64,000 nucleotides of DNA from Streptomyces malaysiense (GCF_000980885.2 NZ_LBDA02000003.1:146330-210329), one strand, 5' to 3'; shown: positions 8,663 to 17,679, counted from the stretch's first letter. Numbers and translations are program-made. The notes: generated by a model not told the origin, from the sequence alone.

Positions 8663-9535
8663 ATGAGTGACTCTACCGTGACGCAGTGGGAAGGTCGCGA
8701 AGAGGCGGCCGGTCCGCGGGCCGACACGGGCAGGGACGGCAGAGGCGTGCGAGGGTCGCTGCGCCGGCTGCGGCGGCCGCGCGGTCCCCGGCTCCGGTTC
8801 GAGATCCTTCTGATCGCGGTGAGTTACTGGCTGTACTCGCTGATCCGCAACGCGGTGCCCGAGCAGAAGGGCGAGGCGCTGCGCAACGCGGACTGGATCT
8901 GGCGCACGGAGCAGGCGCTCGGCATCGATGTGGAGCGGTCCGTCAATCACGCCGTGAACGCGGTGACTTGGCTGATCATCGGCATGAACTACTACTACGC
9001 CACACTGCACTTCATCATGACGCTCGGCGTCCTGGTGTGGCTGTACCGGTGGCATCCGGGGCGGTACGCGGCCGCGCGCCTCGCGCTCTTCGCCACCACG
9101 GGGGGCGCGTTGGCGGGGTACTACCTGTTCCCGCTCGCCCCGCCCCGCCTGATGCGGGGCGGGCGCTTCGTGGACACGGTGATGGTGCACCACACCTGGG
9201 GCTCGATGGCCTCCGGGGACCTCAAGCACATGTCCAACCAGTACGCGGCGATGCCGTCCATGCACATCGGCTGGTCGCTGTGGTGCGGGCTGACGATCTT
9301 CGCGCTGGCGTCGGCGCCGTGGGCGCGGGTGCTGGGTCTGCTGTATCCGGTGGCGACGCTGGTGGTCATCGTCTCCACGGCCAATCACTTCTGGCTGGAC
9401 GCGGTGGGGGGCGTCCTCTGCCTCTCCTTCGGGTTCACGGTGGCGAGGGTCTGGTACGGGACCGGGCCCTACGCGTTGCCCCGGGGGACCCGCGAGGGCG
9501 CGGGCCCGCGGCCCGGCTACGCGTCGTCGTCGTAG
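8663..9535 (+). CDS. PAP2-superfamily membrane phosphatase/transferase (AUR1-like)
   Basis: 290 residues with an Arg-rich cytoplasmic N-terminus and about six membrane segments. The PAP2 catalytic core is clear: PSMHIGWSLW (motif 2) and STANHFWLDAVGG (motif 3, His/Asp). The sequence type is that of the AUR1/inositol-phosphorylceramide-synthase-like PAP2_3 group, which act on lipid phosphates at the membrane; the substrate is unknown. ATGs at 8657 and 8663 are both possible, neither with a strong ribosome site. Its 3' end overlaps the 3' end of glnE by 19 bp on the other strand. Confidence 0.82.
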   Translation: MSDSTVTQWEGREEAAGPRADTGRDGRGVRGSLRRLRRPRGPRLRFEILLIAVSYWLYSLIRNAVPEQKGEALRNADWIWRTEQALGIDVERSVNHAVNAVTWLIIGMNYYYATLHFIMTLGVLVWLYRWHPGRYAAARLALFATTGGALAGYYLFPLAPPRLMRGGRFVDTVMVHHTWGSMASGDLKHMSNQYAAMPSMHIGWSLWCGLTIFALASAPWARVLGLLYPVATLVVIVSTANHFWLDAVGGVLCLSFGFTVARVWYGTGPYALPRGTREGAGPRPGYASSS

Positions 9536-12522
9536 AAGAGTTCCTCCATGACCGTGCGTGCCTTGCGCGTCGTACGGCCGTACGCGTCCAGCATGTCGCC
9601 GGCGTGCCCCTCGCCGTAGCCCAGGTAGCGGCCCACCGCGGCCAGCTCGCGGGGCTGGGTCGGGAAGGTGTCGCCCGCCCGGCCGCGCACCAGCATCACC
9701 GCGTTGCGGACCCGGGTGGCCAGCACCCACGCCTCGTCCAGGGTCGCCGTCTCCTCCTCGCCCAGCAGACCCGCCTCCCGCGCGGCCGCCAGCGCGGCCC
9801 GGGTGCGGGTCGTGCGCAGTCCGGGGATCTCGTGGGCGTGCCGGAGCTGGAGCAGCTGGACGGTCCACTCCACGTCCGAGAGGCCGCCGGGGCCCAGCTT
9901 GGTGTGCAGCCGGGGGTCGGCGCCGCGGGGCAGCCGTTCCGACTCCATGCGGGCCTTGAGCCGGCGGATCTCGCGCACGGAGTCCTCCGTCAGGCCGCGC
10001 GCCGGGTAGCGCAGCGGGTCGATCAGCTCGACGAAACGGCGGCCGAGGTCGGCGTCGCCCGCGAACGGCTCCGCCCGCAGCAGCGCCTGGGACTCCCAGA
10101 CCAGCGACCAGCGGCGGTAGTACGCCGCGTACGACTTCAGCGTGCGCACCAGCGGGCCCGACTTGCCCTCCGGGCGCAGGCCGGCGTCGATCAGCAGCGG
10201 CGGGTCGGCGCTGGGCAGCTGGAGCAGCCTGCGCATCTCGGCGACGACCTTGTTCGCGGCCGCGGTGGCCTCCTGCTCGTCCACGCCGTCCTGCGGTTCG
10301 TGCACGAACAGGACGTCCGCGTCGGAGCCGTAGCCCAGTTCGTGGCCGCCGAAACGGCCCATGCCGATGATCGCGAACCGGGTGGGCAGCGTGTCGCCCC
10401 AGCCGGCCCGCACCACCGCGCGCAGCGTGCCCGCGAGGGTGGCCGCCGTGAGGTCGGAGACGGCGCCGCCGACGAGGTCGACCAGGGCGCCCTGGTCGGC
10501 CTGCACGGGGGTGGCCTCGGTGCCGTAGGAGGCGACGATGTCGGTGGCGGCGGTGCGGAAGAGTTCGCGGCGGCGGACGCCGCGGGCGGCGGTGACGCCC
10601 TGCTCGCCGTTCTCCGCCCGGCCGACGGCGGCCAGGATCTCCTGTTCGAGGGCCGCGCGGCCGCGGGGGGTGAGGCCGGCGCTCGCGCCGTCGCCGTCGC
10701 CGAGGAGGGCGACGGCCTCGGGGGCGCGCATGAGGAGGTCGGGGGCGAGCCGGCCCGCCGACAGGACGCGGGCCAGGTTCTCGGCGGCGGCGCCCTCGTC
10801 GCGGAGCAGGCGCAGGTACCAGGGGGTCTTGCCGAGGGCGTCGGAGACCTTGCGGAAGTTCAGCAGACCGGCGTCCGGGTCGGCGGAGTCGGCGAACCAG
10901 CCCAGCAGGACGGGGAGCAGGGTGCGCTGGATCGCGGCCTTGCGGGTGACGCCCGAGGCGAGGGCCTCCAGGTGGCGCAGCGCGGCGGCGGGGTCGGCGT
11001 AGCCGAGGGCCACCAGGCGCTCCCGGGCGGCCTCCGGCCTGAGGCGGGCCTCGCCGGGGGCGAGCTGGGCGACGGCGTCCAGGAGCGGGCGGTAGAACAG
11101 CTTCTCGTGCAGCCGCCGTACGACGCCGGCGTGCCGTTTCCACTCGCGGTTCAGCTCGCTCACGGGGTTGGCGCGCAGGCCGAGCGAGCGGCCCAGGCGG
11201 CGGAGGTCCTCCTCGGCGGTGGGGACGAGGTGGGTGCGGCGCAGGCGGTACAGCTGGATGCGGTGTTCCATCGCCCGCAGGAAGCGGTACGCCTCGTCCA
11301 GGCGGGCGGCGTCCTCCCGGCCCACGTAGCCGCCGGCGGCGAGGGCCTTGAGGGCGTGGAGGGTGGTGCCGCTGCGCAGGGTGGGGTCGGTGCGGCCGTG
11401 GACCAACTGGAGGAGCTGTACGGCGAACTCGACGTCCCGCAGGCCGCCGGGGCCGAGCTTCAGTTCACGGTCGACCTCGGTCGGGGGGATGTTGTCGACC
11501 ACGCGGCGGCGCATCTTCTGCACGTCCGCGACGAAGTTGTCGCGGTCGGCCGCCTGCCACACCAGGGGGTGCAGCGCGTCCAGGTACGCGCGGCCGAGGT
11601 CCTCGTCGCCGGCGACCGGGCAGGCCTTGAGCAGGGCCTGGAACTCCCATGTCTTCGCCCAGCGTTGGTAGTAGGCGACGTGGGAGGAGAGGGTGCGGAC
11701 GAGGGGGCCGTTGCGGCCCTCGGGGCGGAGGTTGGCGTCGACCGGCCAGATGGAACCCTCGACGGTGGTCTCGGAGCAGATCCGCATCAGGTGCGAGGCG
11801 AGGTTGGTGGCCGCGCGCAGGGCCTTGGTCTCGTCGGTGCCCTCGGCGGCTTCCGCCACGAAGATCACGTCCACGTCGGAGACGTAGTTCAGTTCGTGGC
11901 CGCCGCACTTGCCCATGCCGATCACCGAGAGGCGGCAGGCGGCGGCGTCCTCGGGGGCGGCGGCCTGGGCCATGGCGAGGGCGGCGCGGAGGGTGGCGGT
12001 GGCGAGGTCGGCCAGCTCGGCGGCGGTCTCGGCGACGTCGGTGGTGCCGCAGACGTCGCGGGCGGCGATGGAGAGGAGGCAGCGGCGGTAGGCGACGCGG
12101 AGGGCGACGGGGCCGGTGGCGCCGTCCAGGCCGCGTTCGAACTCCGCGACGCCGGGGTGGAGGTCGTGGGGTTCGTACGTGACCAGGGCCTGCCAGTCGG
12201 TGGGGTGGCGGGCGAGGTGGTCGGCGAGGGCGGCGGAGGCGCCCAGGACGCCCAGGAGGCGGTCCCGCAGGGGTTTGGCCGCGATGAGGGTGTCGAGGAG
12301 TTCGCGGTGGGAGTTCGGGGCGGGCTGGGCTTCCAGGAGGCGGACGAGGCCGTGCAGGGCGAGGTCGGGGTCGGCGGTGGCGCCCAGGGCTTCGAGGAGG
12401 AAGGGGTCGTCGCGGACCGGGGCGAGTTCGGTGGTGTCGAGGAGGCGTTCGGCGGCGGTGGCGTCGGTGAAGCCGTGCCGGAGCAGGCGCGTGAAGGTGC
12501 TGCTTCTGCGGCCCGGCGTCAT
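9517..12522 (-). CDS. glnE: Glutamine synthetase adenylyltransferase / deadenylase
   Basis: Bifunctional enzyme that adds or removes AMP on glutamine synthetase I in response to nitrogen state. 1001 residues. Two nucleotidyltransferase halves: first with MGKCGGHELNYVSDVDVIFV (about residue 210), second with MGRFGGHELGYGSDADVLFV (about 740), each carrying the G-[GS]-x-D-x-D metal site; each is followed by a KLGPGGL(R/S)DVE motif. ATG at 12522 chosen for GAGGGGAG upstream; a GTG at 12546 has none. glnE often lies near glnA genes in Streptomyces and glnA2 follows here at 14.2 kb. Confidence 0.95.
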   Translation of the reverse strand: MTPGRRSSTFTRLLRHGFTDATAAERLLDTTELAPVRDDPFLLEALGATADPDLALHGLVRLLEAQPAPNSHRELLDTLIAAKPLRDRLLGVLGASAALADHLARHPTDWQALVTYEPHDLHPGVAEFERGLDGATGPVALRVAYRRCLLSIAARDVCGTTDVAETAAELADLATATLRAALAMAQAAAPEDAAACRLSVIGMGKCGGHELNYVSDVDVIFVAEAAEGTDETKALRAATNLASHLMRICSETTVEGSIWPVDANLRPEGRNGPLVRTLSSHVAYYQRWAKTWEFQALLKACPVAGDEDLGRAYLDALHPLVWQAADRDNFVADVQKMRRRVVDNIPPTEVDRELKLGPGGLRDVEFAVQLLQLVHGRTDPTLRSGTTLHALKALAAGGYVGREDAARLDEAYRFLRAMEHRIQLYRLRRTHLVPTAEEDLRRLGRSLGLRANPVSELNREWKRHAGVVRRLHEKLFYRPLLDAVAQLAPGEARLRPEAARERLVALGYADPAAALRHLEALASGVTRKAAIQRTLLPVLLGWFADSADPDAGLLNFRKVSDALGKTPWYLRLLRDEGAAAENLARVLSAGRLAPDLLMRAPEAVALLGDGDGASAGLTPRGRAALEQEILAAVGRAENGEQGVTAARGVRRRELFRTAATDIVASYGTEATPVQADQGALVDLVGGAVSDLTAATLAGTLRAVVRAGWGDTLPTRFAIIGMGRFGGHELGYGSDADVLFVHEPQDGVDEQEATAAANKVVAEMRRLLQLPSADPPLLIDAGLRPEGKSGPLVRTLKSYAAYYRRWSLVWESQALLRAEPFAGDADLGRRFVELIDPLRYPARGLTEDSVREIRRLKARMESERLPRGADPRLHTKLGPGGLSDVEWTVQLLQLRHAHEIPGLRTTRTRAALAAAREAGLLGEEETATLDEAWVLATRVRNAVMLVRGRAGDTFPTQPRELAAVGRYLGYGEGHAGDMLDAYGRTTRKARTVMEELFYDDDA

Positions 12523-12991
12523 CTGTGGGGCTCCCCTCGGGGTCACTCTGGTCCTGGAGGGAGCGTAGTCGCCTGCGGCCGGCCGTGCCGGGTCGGGTCG
12601 GGGAGGTACGGGACGGGGAGGGGCAGGGTGGGGCCCTGGCGTGCCCGAGGGGAAGGCGGATGCCTGCGGCGGCCGCTGGTGCGCCGTGGTGGCTCGGGTC
12701 GCGCCCGAGGGGAGGTGGTGAGTCGGTGCCCCGGCGGGTGGTGTCCGTCCTCGGGCCGGCGGAGAGTTGACCGAGTGGTTCGACGAGTCGATGCCGACCG
12801 CTGCGGGCGGACACCACCCGCCGTGTCCCCACCCCGCCGCGGGCGACCGCGGGCCCGGACCGGGCGGGCTCCGGCCACCCGGCGAATTCGCTCATCCTTC
12901 ATTCCCGGGGCGGAAGGAGGGCCGGCTGGCGTGTGCATGCTCAGGGGTGCGTCAGCGCCGCGTCAGCGCCGCTCCCCCGGCTCGGAGGTCG
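12523..12991. other. Intergenic region without recognisable gene
   Basis: About 470 bp between the divergent glnE start and the decayed phosphoesterase. Open frames here are composition artefacts (Arg/Pro/Gly-rich, no ribosome site, no family resemblance). It must hold the glnE promoter; I cannot point to a clear -10. Confidence 0.6.
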
Positions 12992-13463
12992 ATGTGTCGT
13001 CACGTGGTTCCCGTACCGCCGCGCTCTCGCCGTGCCGGCCGCCGCCTTCGGCGGGATGGGGACGGGTGGATCGTCCGCGCGGGCCGCGGGGGTGTGCCCA
13101 GTCCGGATCATGTGGTGGTCGTGGTGGTCGTGGTGGTCGAGAACCACGCCGACAGCCAGGTCATCGGGTCCCCCAGCGCGCCGTACATCGACTCGCTGAA
13201 GGCCGGCGGTGCCTACCTGTCGCAGTCGTACGCCGCCACGCATCCCAGCCGGCCGAACCACTTCGCCCTGTTCTCACGATTCGAGGAGCGGCAACCGGAT
13301 TCCCACCCTGCTGTACGGGCAGCCGGTGGTCGCGGGATCGTCCAGTTCCGTCACGTACAACCACTACGACGCGCTGCGCACCCTGGAGGGCAGCCAGGGG
13401 CTGAGCGCGCACGCGGGGAACGCCGCCTCCGCGAAGGACATCAGCGGGATCTGGGCGGGCTGA
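12992..13463 (+). pseudogene. Decayed secreted phosphoesterase (acid phosphatase family) with frameshift and internal deletion
   Basis: Three in-order pieces of one PF04185-type phosphoesterase in two frames. Piece 1 (about 12993-13090, frame of 12993): a signal-peptide-like FPYRRALAVPAAAFGG ending ARAAGV. Piece 2 (about 13095-13275, shifted frame): PSPDHVVVV, ENHADSQVIGSPSAPYIDSL and YLSQSYAATHPSRPNHFALFS, the metal-binding N-terminus. Piece 3 (about 13285-13463, first frame again): NRIPTLLYG, VTYNHYDALRTLEG and the C-terminal DISGIWAG stop. The whole catalytic middle is missing between pieces 2 and 3. A GTGGTGGTC microrepeat at 13112-13138 lengthens the Val run. Not expected to make a working enzyme. 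An intact, distant relative is at 21.8-23.6 kb. Confidence 0.85.
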
Positions 13464-14106
13464 GGGGGTTCTCGGCTCCGGCGCGCTGGGTCGGGAACTC
13501 CCCCACACCGCGCAGGAGTCCGAAGAGTTCCGTGGACGAGCCGGCCACTCCGCTGCCGCCCGCGTCCGTGATCTCCCCGCGCAGGGCGAGGGCGCGGGCG
13601 GTGGCGTAGACGAAGACCGGGATCGTGTCGCCCTGGGCCCGCAGCTCCCGGATCAGGTCGAGGCCGGCGGCGCGGTTGGTGCGGGTCCCCTCCCGGCGGC
13701 TCATGTCCGAGATGACGGCGTCGAAGGTGCGGTGGGGGCGGGCGAGGGCACGCAGGGCCTCGTCCGTCGACCTCGCCAGGACGACGTCGACGCCCAGGGC
13801 CCGGAGTTGGGCCACCTCGGTGGCGTTGTTCTCCGGGCGGTCGTCCACCCAGAGCACGGAGTCCAGGATGCGCGAGACCGCCGGTGCGCGCGCGGAGGCC
13901 AGCCGGCCCTGGAGGTCGGCCGTGGTCCGGATCAGGCTCTCCGAGACCTCCTGCACCGACAGCTCGGCCTCGCCCACCTTGATCGTGAAGCCCCGGGAGC
14001 GGGCTATCTCCTTGATCAGGGGGAACAGGCGCCAGAGCACGACACCCGTCATGAGCGGCCAGGCCAAGCCGGTGAGAGCCTTGATCAGTTCCGTCGCGTC
14101 CCGCAC
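13441..14106 (-). CDS. Membrane-anchored protein with degenerate receiver domain
   Basis: 221 residues from a GTG at 14106 with GGGGGAG upstream. One N-terminal hydrophobic segment (about 10-32, LTGLAWPLMTGVVLWRLFPLI), a short linker, then a receiver-like fold: SVLWVDDRPENN (acidic pair), AVISDMSRREG (phosphoacceptor Asp), VFVYATARA (Thr/Ser strand). The conserved Lys near the end of a true response regulator is not evident (GVAGSSTELFGLL). No output domain. May be an input sensor or protein-protein module; no partner kinase is adjacent. Its last 23 bp overlap the pseudogene remnant on the other strand, suggesting its 3' end was made or altered by that decay. Confidence 0.7.
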   Translation of the reverse strand: MRDATELIKALTGLAWPLMTGVVLWRLFPLIKEIARSRGFTIKVGEAELSVQEVSESLIRTTADLQGRLASARAPAVSRILDSVLWVDDRPENNATEVAQLRALGVDVVLARSTDEALRALARPHRTFDAVISDMSRREGTRTNRAAGLDLIRELRAQGDTIPVFVYATARALALRGEITDAGGSGVAGSSTELFGLLRGVGEFPTQRAGAENPLSPPRSR

Positions 14107-14202
14107 GAAGCTCCCCCGAGGTCGAATAGGCGTGTGTCCGATTCTCGCAGGGGGGAGCGGCGGGGCCGGTCGTTTTCGGGCGGCCCCGGTGGCGGGGGAC
14201 GG

Positions 14203-15564
14203 TCACAGCACCGGCAGGTTCTTCCGCAGCTCGAACGCGGTGACCTCGGAACGGTACTCCTCCCACTCCGACTTCTTGTTGCGCAGGAAGAAGTCGAAGA
14301 CGTGTTCGCCCAGGGTCTCGGCGACCAGGTCGCTGCGTTCCATCAGGGTCAGGGCCTCGCCCAGGTTCTGCGGGAGGGGTTCGATGCCCATCGCGCGGCG
14401 CTCGGCGTCCGAGAGGGCCCAGACGTCGTCCTCGGCGCCCGGCGGGAGTTCGTAGCCCTCCTCGATGCCCTTGAGGCCCGCGGCGAGGAGGACGGCGTAG
14501 GCCAGGTAGGGGTTGGCGCCGGTGTCCAGGGAGCGGACCTCGACACGGGCCGAGCCCGTCTTGCCGGGCTTGTACATCGGGACGCGGACCAGGGCGCTGC
14601 GGTTGTTGTGGCCCCAGCAGATGTACGACGGCGCCTCGCCGCCCGCGCCCGCCGTGCGCTCGGAGCCGCCCCAGATGCGCTTGTAGGAGTTGACCCACTG
14701 GTTGGTGACGGCGGCGGCCTCCGCGGCGTGCTTGAGCAGGCCGGCGATGAAGGAGCGGCCCACCTTGGAGAGCTGGTACTCCGCGCCGGACTCGTAGAAC
14801 GCGTTGCGGTCGCCCTCGAAGAGGGAGAGGTGGGTGTGCATGCCGCTGCCCGGGTGCTCGGAGAACGGCTTGGGCATGAACGTGGCCTGCACGCCCTGTT
14901 CGAGCGCGACCTGCTTCATGACCAGGCGGAAGGTCATGATGTTGTCCGCCGTCGAGAGGGCGTCGGCGTAGCGCAGGTCGATCTCCTGCTGGCCCGGGGC
15001 GCCCTCGTGGTGGGAGAACTCCACCGAGATGCCCATCGACTCCAGCATCGTGATCGCCTGGCGGCGGAAGTCCATGCCCACGCTGGTCGGCGTGTGGTCG
15101 AAGTAGCCCGAGTTGTCGGCCGGCGTCGGGCGGGAGCCGTCCAGCGGGCGGTCCTTCAGCAGGAAGAACTCGATCTCCGGGTGGGTGTAGAAGGTGAAGC
15201 CCAGGTCGGAGGTGCGGGCCAGGGCGCGCTTGAGGACGTAGCGGGGGTCCGCGAAGGACGGGGAGCCGTCCGGCATCAGGATGTCGCAGAACATCCTGGC
15301 CGTGCCGGGGGTCTCCGCGCGCCACGGCAGCATCTGGAAGGTGGACGGGTCCGGCTTGGCGATCATGTCGGACTCGTAGACGCGGGCGAAGCCCTCGATG
15401 GCGGAGCCGTCGAAGCCGATGCCCTCGTCGAAGGCCTGCTCCAGCTCGGCGGGGGCCACGGCGACGGACTTGAGGAAGCCCAGCACGTCCGTGAACCACA
15501 GGCGTACGAACCGGATGTCGCGCTCCTCCAAGGTACGGAGCACGAACTCCTGCTGCTTGTCCAT
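14203..15564 (-). CDS. glnA2: GlnA2-type glutamine synthetase paralogue (probable gamma-glutamylpolyamine synthetase)
   Basis: 453 residues. GS class I fold: GFDGSAIEGFA, EIEFFL, HHEGAPGQQEIDLRY, MPKPFSEHPGSGMHTHLSL and ICWGHNNRSALVRVP (ATP/ammonium and metal sites). It matches the GlnA2 class of actinobacteria, not housekeeping GlnA; the Streptomyces coelicolor GlnA2 has been reported to ligate glutamate to polyamines. The ATG at 15564 gives the usual 453 residues; an ATG at 15579 is too close to its AAGG. A Tyr sits in GYELPP where the adenylylated Tyr of GlnA lies, so control by GlnE is not excluded. Transcribed alone; divergent from hmp. Confidence 0.88.
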   Translation of the reverse strand: MDKQQEFVLRTLEERDIRFVRLWFTDVLGFLKSVAVAPAELEQAFDEGIGFDGSAIEGFARVYESDMIAKPDPSTFQMLPWRAETPGTARMFCDILMPDGSPSFADPRYVLKRALARTSDLGFTFYTHPEIEFFLLKDRPLDGSRPTPADNSGYFDHTPTSVGMDFRRQAITMLESMGISVEFSHHEGAPGQQEIDLRYADALSTADNIMTFRLVMKQVALEQGVQATFMPKPFSEHPGSGMHTHLSLFEGDRNAFYESGAEYQLSKVGRSFIAGLLKHAAEAAAVTNQWVNSYKRIWGGSERTAGAGGEAPSYICWGHNNRSALVRVPMYKPGKTGSARVEVRSLDTGANPYLAYAVLLAAGLKGIEEGYELPPGAEDDVWALSDAERRAMGIEPLPQNLGEALTLMERSDLVAETLGEHVFDFFLRNKKSEWEEYRSEVTAFELRKNLPVL

Positions 15565-15765
15565 CTTCCGATTCCCCATCCTTGCTGGTCAGGAGCATCC
15601 CACCACAACACCGTTTCATCCGTGTTGCGGACCTTGATCGCCCCGACGTCCACCTTCTGAACGCCTCTCTTACGGCAGGTGTACTGCCCTGCCGCCCATC
15701 TTGCCTGTCGGCGGCGGCATCCGTAACGGCCGGGCGGGGTGGGGACGTGAGGCAGGACACCTCTC

Positions 15766-15794
15766 TTAAATTTGCATCTCAGATGCAAGTTTAA
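15766..15794. promoter_or_regulatory. NsrR operator upstream of hmp
   Basis: Near-perfect palindrome: a 14-nt arm (15766-15779), one central C (15780) and a 14-nt arm (15781-15794), with a single mismatch. The 11-1-11 core is the shape known for NsrR sites of Streptomyces. It lies 37 nt before the hmp start codon, consistent with repression relieved by nitric oxide. Confidence 0.82.
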
Positions 15795-15831
15795 ATAGCG
15801 TTCGATCAGCCGAGACCGCGAGGAGTCCGCG

Positions 15832-17013
15832 ATGCTGTCCGAGAAGTCCGCCGCCACCGTCCGTGCCACCCTCCCTGCCGTGGGGGCCGCCATCGAGCAG
15901 ATCACCGAGCGCTTCTACGCCCGGCTCTTCGACGCCCACCCGGAACTGCTGCGGGACCTGTTCAACCGGGGCAACCATGCCTCCGGCGCCCAGAAGTCGG
16001 CCCTCGCGGGCTCCGTCGCGGCCTTCGCCGGGTACCTGGTCGAGCACCCGGACCAGCGGCCGGACGCGATGCTGAGCCGCATCGCCCACAAACACGCCTC
16101 GCTGGGCGTCGTACCGGAGCAGTACCCGGTCGTGCACGAGCACCTCTTCGCCGCCATCGCGGAGATCCTCGGCGAGGCCGTCACCCCCGAGGTCGCCGCC
16201 GCCTGGACCGAGGTCTACTGGCTGATGGCCAACGCCCTCATCGCCGTCGAGAAACGCCTCTACGAGGAGAGCGGCGGCCCCGGGCTCCGGGACTGGGAGG
16301 TCGTGGGGCGCGAGGAGGAGACCGCCGACGTCGTCTCCTTCCTGGTGCGGCCGACCGACGGGTCCCCCGTGCGCGACTTCCGCGCCGGCCAGTACGTCTC
16401 CGTGGGAGTGGGGCTGGCCGACGGGGCGCGGCAGATACGCCAGTACAGCCTGTCCGGGGCGCCCGGCGGGGACGTACGGCGGTTCAGCGTCAAGCGGGTG
16501 CACGGCGGTACGACCCCCGACGGCGAGGTCTCGAACCGGTTGCACACGCACGTACGGGTGGGTGACGTCCTCCAGTTGTCGGAGCCGTACGGCGACCTCG
16601 TGCTCGGCGATACCGCCGGGCGGCCGCTGCTGCTCGCCTCCGCGGGCATCGGCGTGACCCCGATGGTCGCCATGCTGGCCGCGCTCGCGGCCGACGGTCA
16701 CGACGGGCCGGTCACCGTCGTGCACGGCGACCGCTCCCCCGCGGACCACGCCCTGCGCGGCGAGCACCGGGCGTACGCGGACAAGCTCGCGGACTCGGCC
16801 GTCGCCTTCTTCTACGAGCGGGGCGCCGGACCCGGCGACCGCGCCGGCCTGGTCGACCTGTCCGGGATCGGCATCGCGCCCGGCACCCGCGCCTACCTCT
16901 GCGGGCCGCTGCCGTTCATGCGCGCTCTGCGCGGCCGGCTGATCGCGAGGGGCGTGGCGCCCGCCGACATCCACTACGAGGTCTTCGGACCCGACCTGTG
17001 GCACGCCGCCTGA
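15832..17013 (+). CDS. hmp: Flavohaemoprotein nitric oxide dioxygenase
   Basis: Oxidises nitric oxide to nitrate using O2 and NAD(P)H in the cytoplasm. 393 residues, standard length. Globin domain 1-135 (proximal His in IAHKHASLGV), FAD domain about 150-255 with RQYSLSGAPGG, NAD-binding domain to the end with LLASAGIGVTPMVAML and YLCGPLPFM. ATG at 15832 after GAGGAG. Promoter holds an NsrR palindrome and nsrR itself lies convergently just downstream, a complete sense-and-detoxify pair. Confidence 0.95.
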   Translation: MLSEKSAATVRATLPAVGAAIEQITERFYARLFDAHPELLRDLFNRGNHASGAQKSALAGSVAAFAGYLVEHPDQRPDAMLSRIAHKHASLGVVPEQYPVVHEHLFAAIAEILGEAVTPEVAAAWTEVYWLMANALIAVEKRLYEESGGPGLRDWEVVGREEETADVVSFLVRPTDGSPVRDFRAGQYVSVGVGLADGARQIRQYSLSGAPGGDVRRFSVKRVHGGTTPDGEVSNRLHTHVRVGDVLQLSEPYGDLVLGDTAGRPLLLASAGIGVTPMVAMLAALAADGHDGPVTVVHGDRSPADHALRGEHRAYADKLADSAVAFFYERGAGPGDRAGLVDLSGIGIAPGTRAYLCGPLPFMRALRGRLIARGVAPADIHYEVFGPDLWHAA

Positions 17014-17083
17014 CGCCCTGAGCGGCGAAGAGGGTCCCCGGCGAGGGGAGGAGGCCGCGGGTTCGGGAGAGGGGGCTCGGGCT

Positions 17084-17536
17084 TCAGGGTAGCGGGGCGT
17101 CGGAGGGGCGGGTCGAGATGCCCAGCAGCACCGGCCCGGTGGGGTCCGCGACGATCTGGTCCAGGGTGACCGGGTCCAGGGAGGCGTGGAACGCCTCCTG
17201 GGCCCGGCGCAGGGCGCCGCGCAGCCGGCAGTCCGAGCGCAGCGGGCAGGGGGTGGCGCCCTCGCACTCCACCACCTCGTCGTCGCCCTCGAAGGTGCGC
17301 ACGATCGCGCCGACGGAGGCCGTGCGGCCCTGTTCGGTGAGCGCCAGGCCGCCGCCGCGGCCGCGGCGGGCGTCGACCAGGCCCAGGTGCTGGAGTTCGG
17401 CGACGACCTTCGCGGCGTGCGTGTAGGGCACGCCCATGTCCTCGGCCACCGTGCGGGTCGCGGGCGTGTCGCCGGTGGAGACGGCGAGGCGCATCAGGAT
17501 GCGCAGGGCGAGGTCGGTGGAGCGCAGCAGCCTCAT
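17084..17536 (-). CDS. nsrR: Rrf2-family nitric-oxide sensor NsrR
   Basis: [4Fe-4S] repressor inactivated by nitric oxide. 150 residues from the ATG at 17536. Winged helix in the first 70 residues, then three cysteines at 91, 97 and 103 (CEGATPC...C, spacing C-x5-C-x5-C) and Asp8 (RSTDLA), matching the three Cys plus Asp8 ligands of the crystallised Streptomyces NsrR. Convergent with hmp 70 bp away. A degenerate version of the hmp operator covers its own promoter, so autoregulation is likely. Confidence 0.93.
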   Translation of the reverse strand: MRLLRSTDLALRILMRLAVSTGDTPATRTVAEDMGVPYTHAAKVVAELQHLGLVDARRGRGGGLALTEQGRTASVGAIVRTFEGDDEVVECEGATPCPLRSDCRLRGALRRAQEAFHASLDPVTLDQIVADPTGPVLLGISTRPSDAPLP

Positions 17537-17546
17537 GGCGCGAGCG

Positions 17547-17577
17547 TAAATAATACGCATCCCAGGTGCAAATTTAA
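17547..17577. promoter_or_regulatory. Degenerate NsrR operator upstream of nsrR
   Basis: Read on the minus strand, one arm (TTAAATTTGCACCT) is almost identical to the hmp operator arm, while the other arm (GGATGCGTATTATT) matches at about half the positions. It lies 11 nt before the nsrR start codon. Suggests weak autoregulation. Confidence 0.6.
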
Positions 17578-17679
17578 CTCTTCCGTCGCGCTCCCTCCAC
17601 AGCGGCCCCCGCTCCCCCATTACGATCAGCGGGCCCCACACCCCCTGTCCGCCCTCTCCCCCCAGAAGGACGTCGCCTC

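Noticed and set aside
13112..13138. GTGGTGGTC microrepeat as a regulatory element
   Set aside because: It lies within the remnant coding part of the phosphoesterase (Val run) and is better explained as coding repeat or slippage.
8686..13404. 1572-residue plus-strand open frame
   Set aside because: Antisense shadow of glnE and others; Val/Gly/Ala/Arg-rich composition, no ribosome site, no family motif. glnE on the minus strand is certain.
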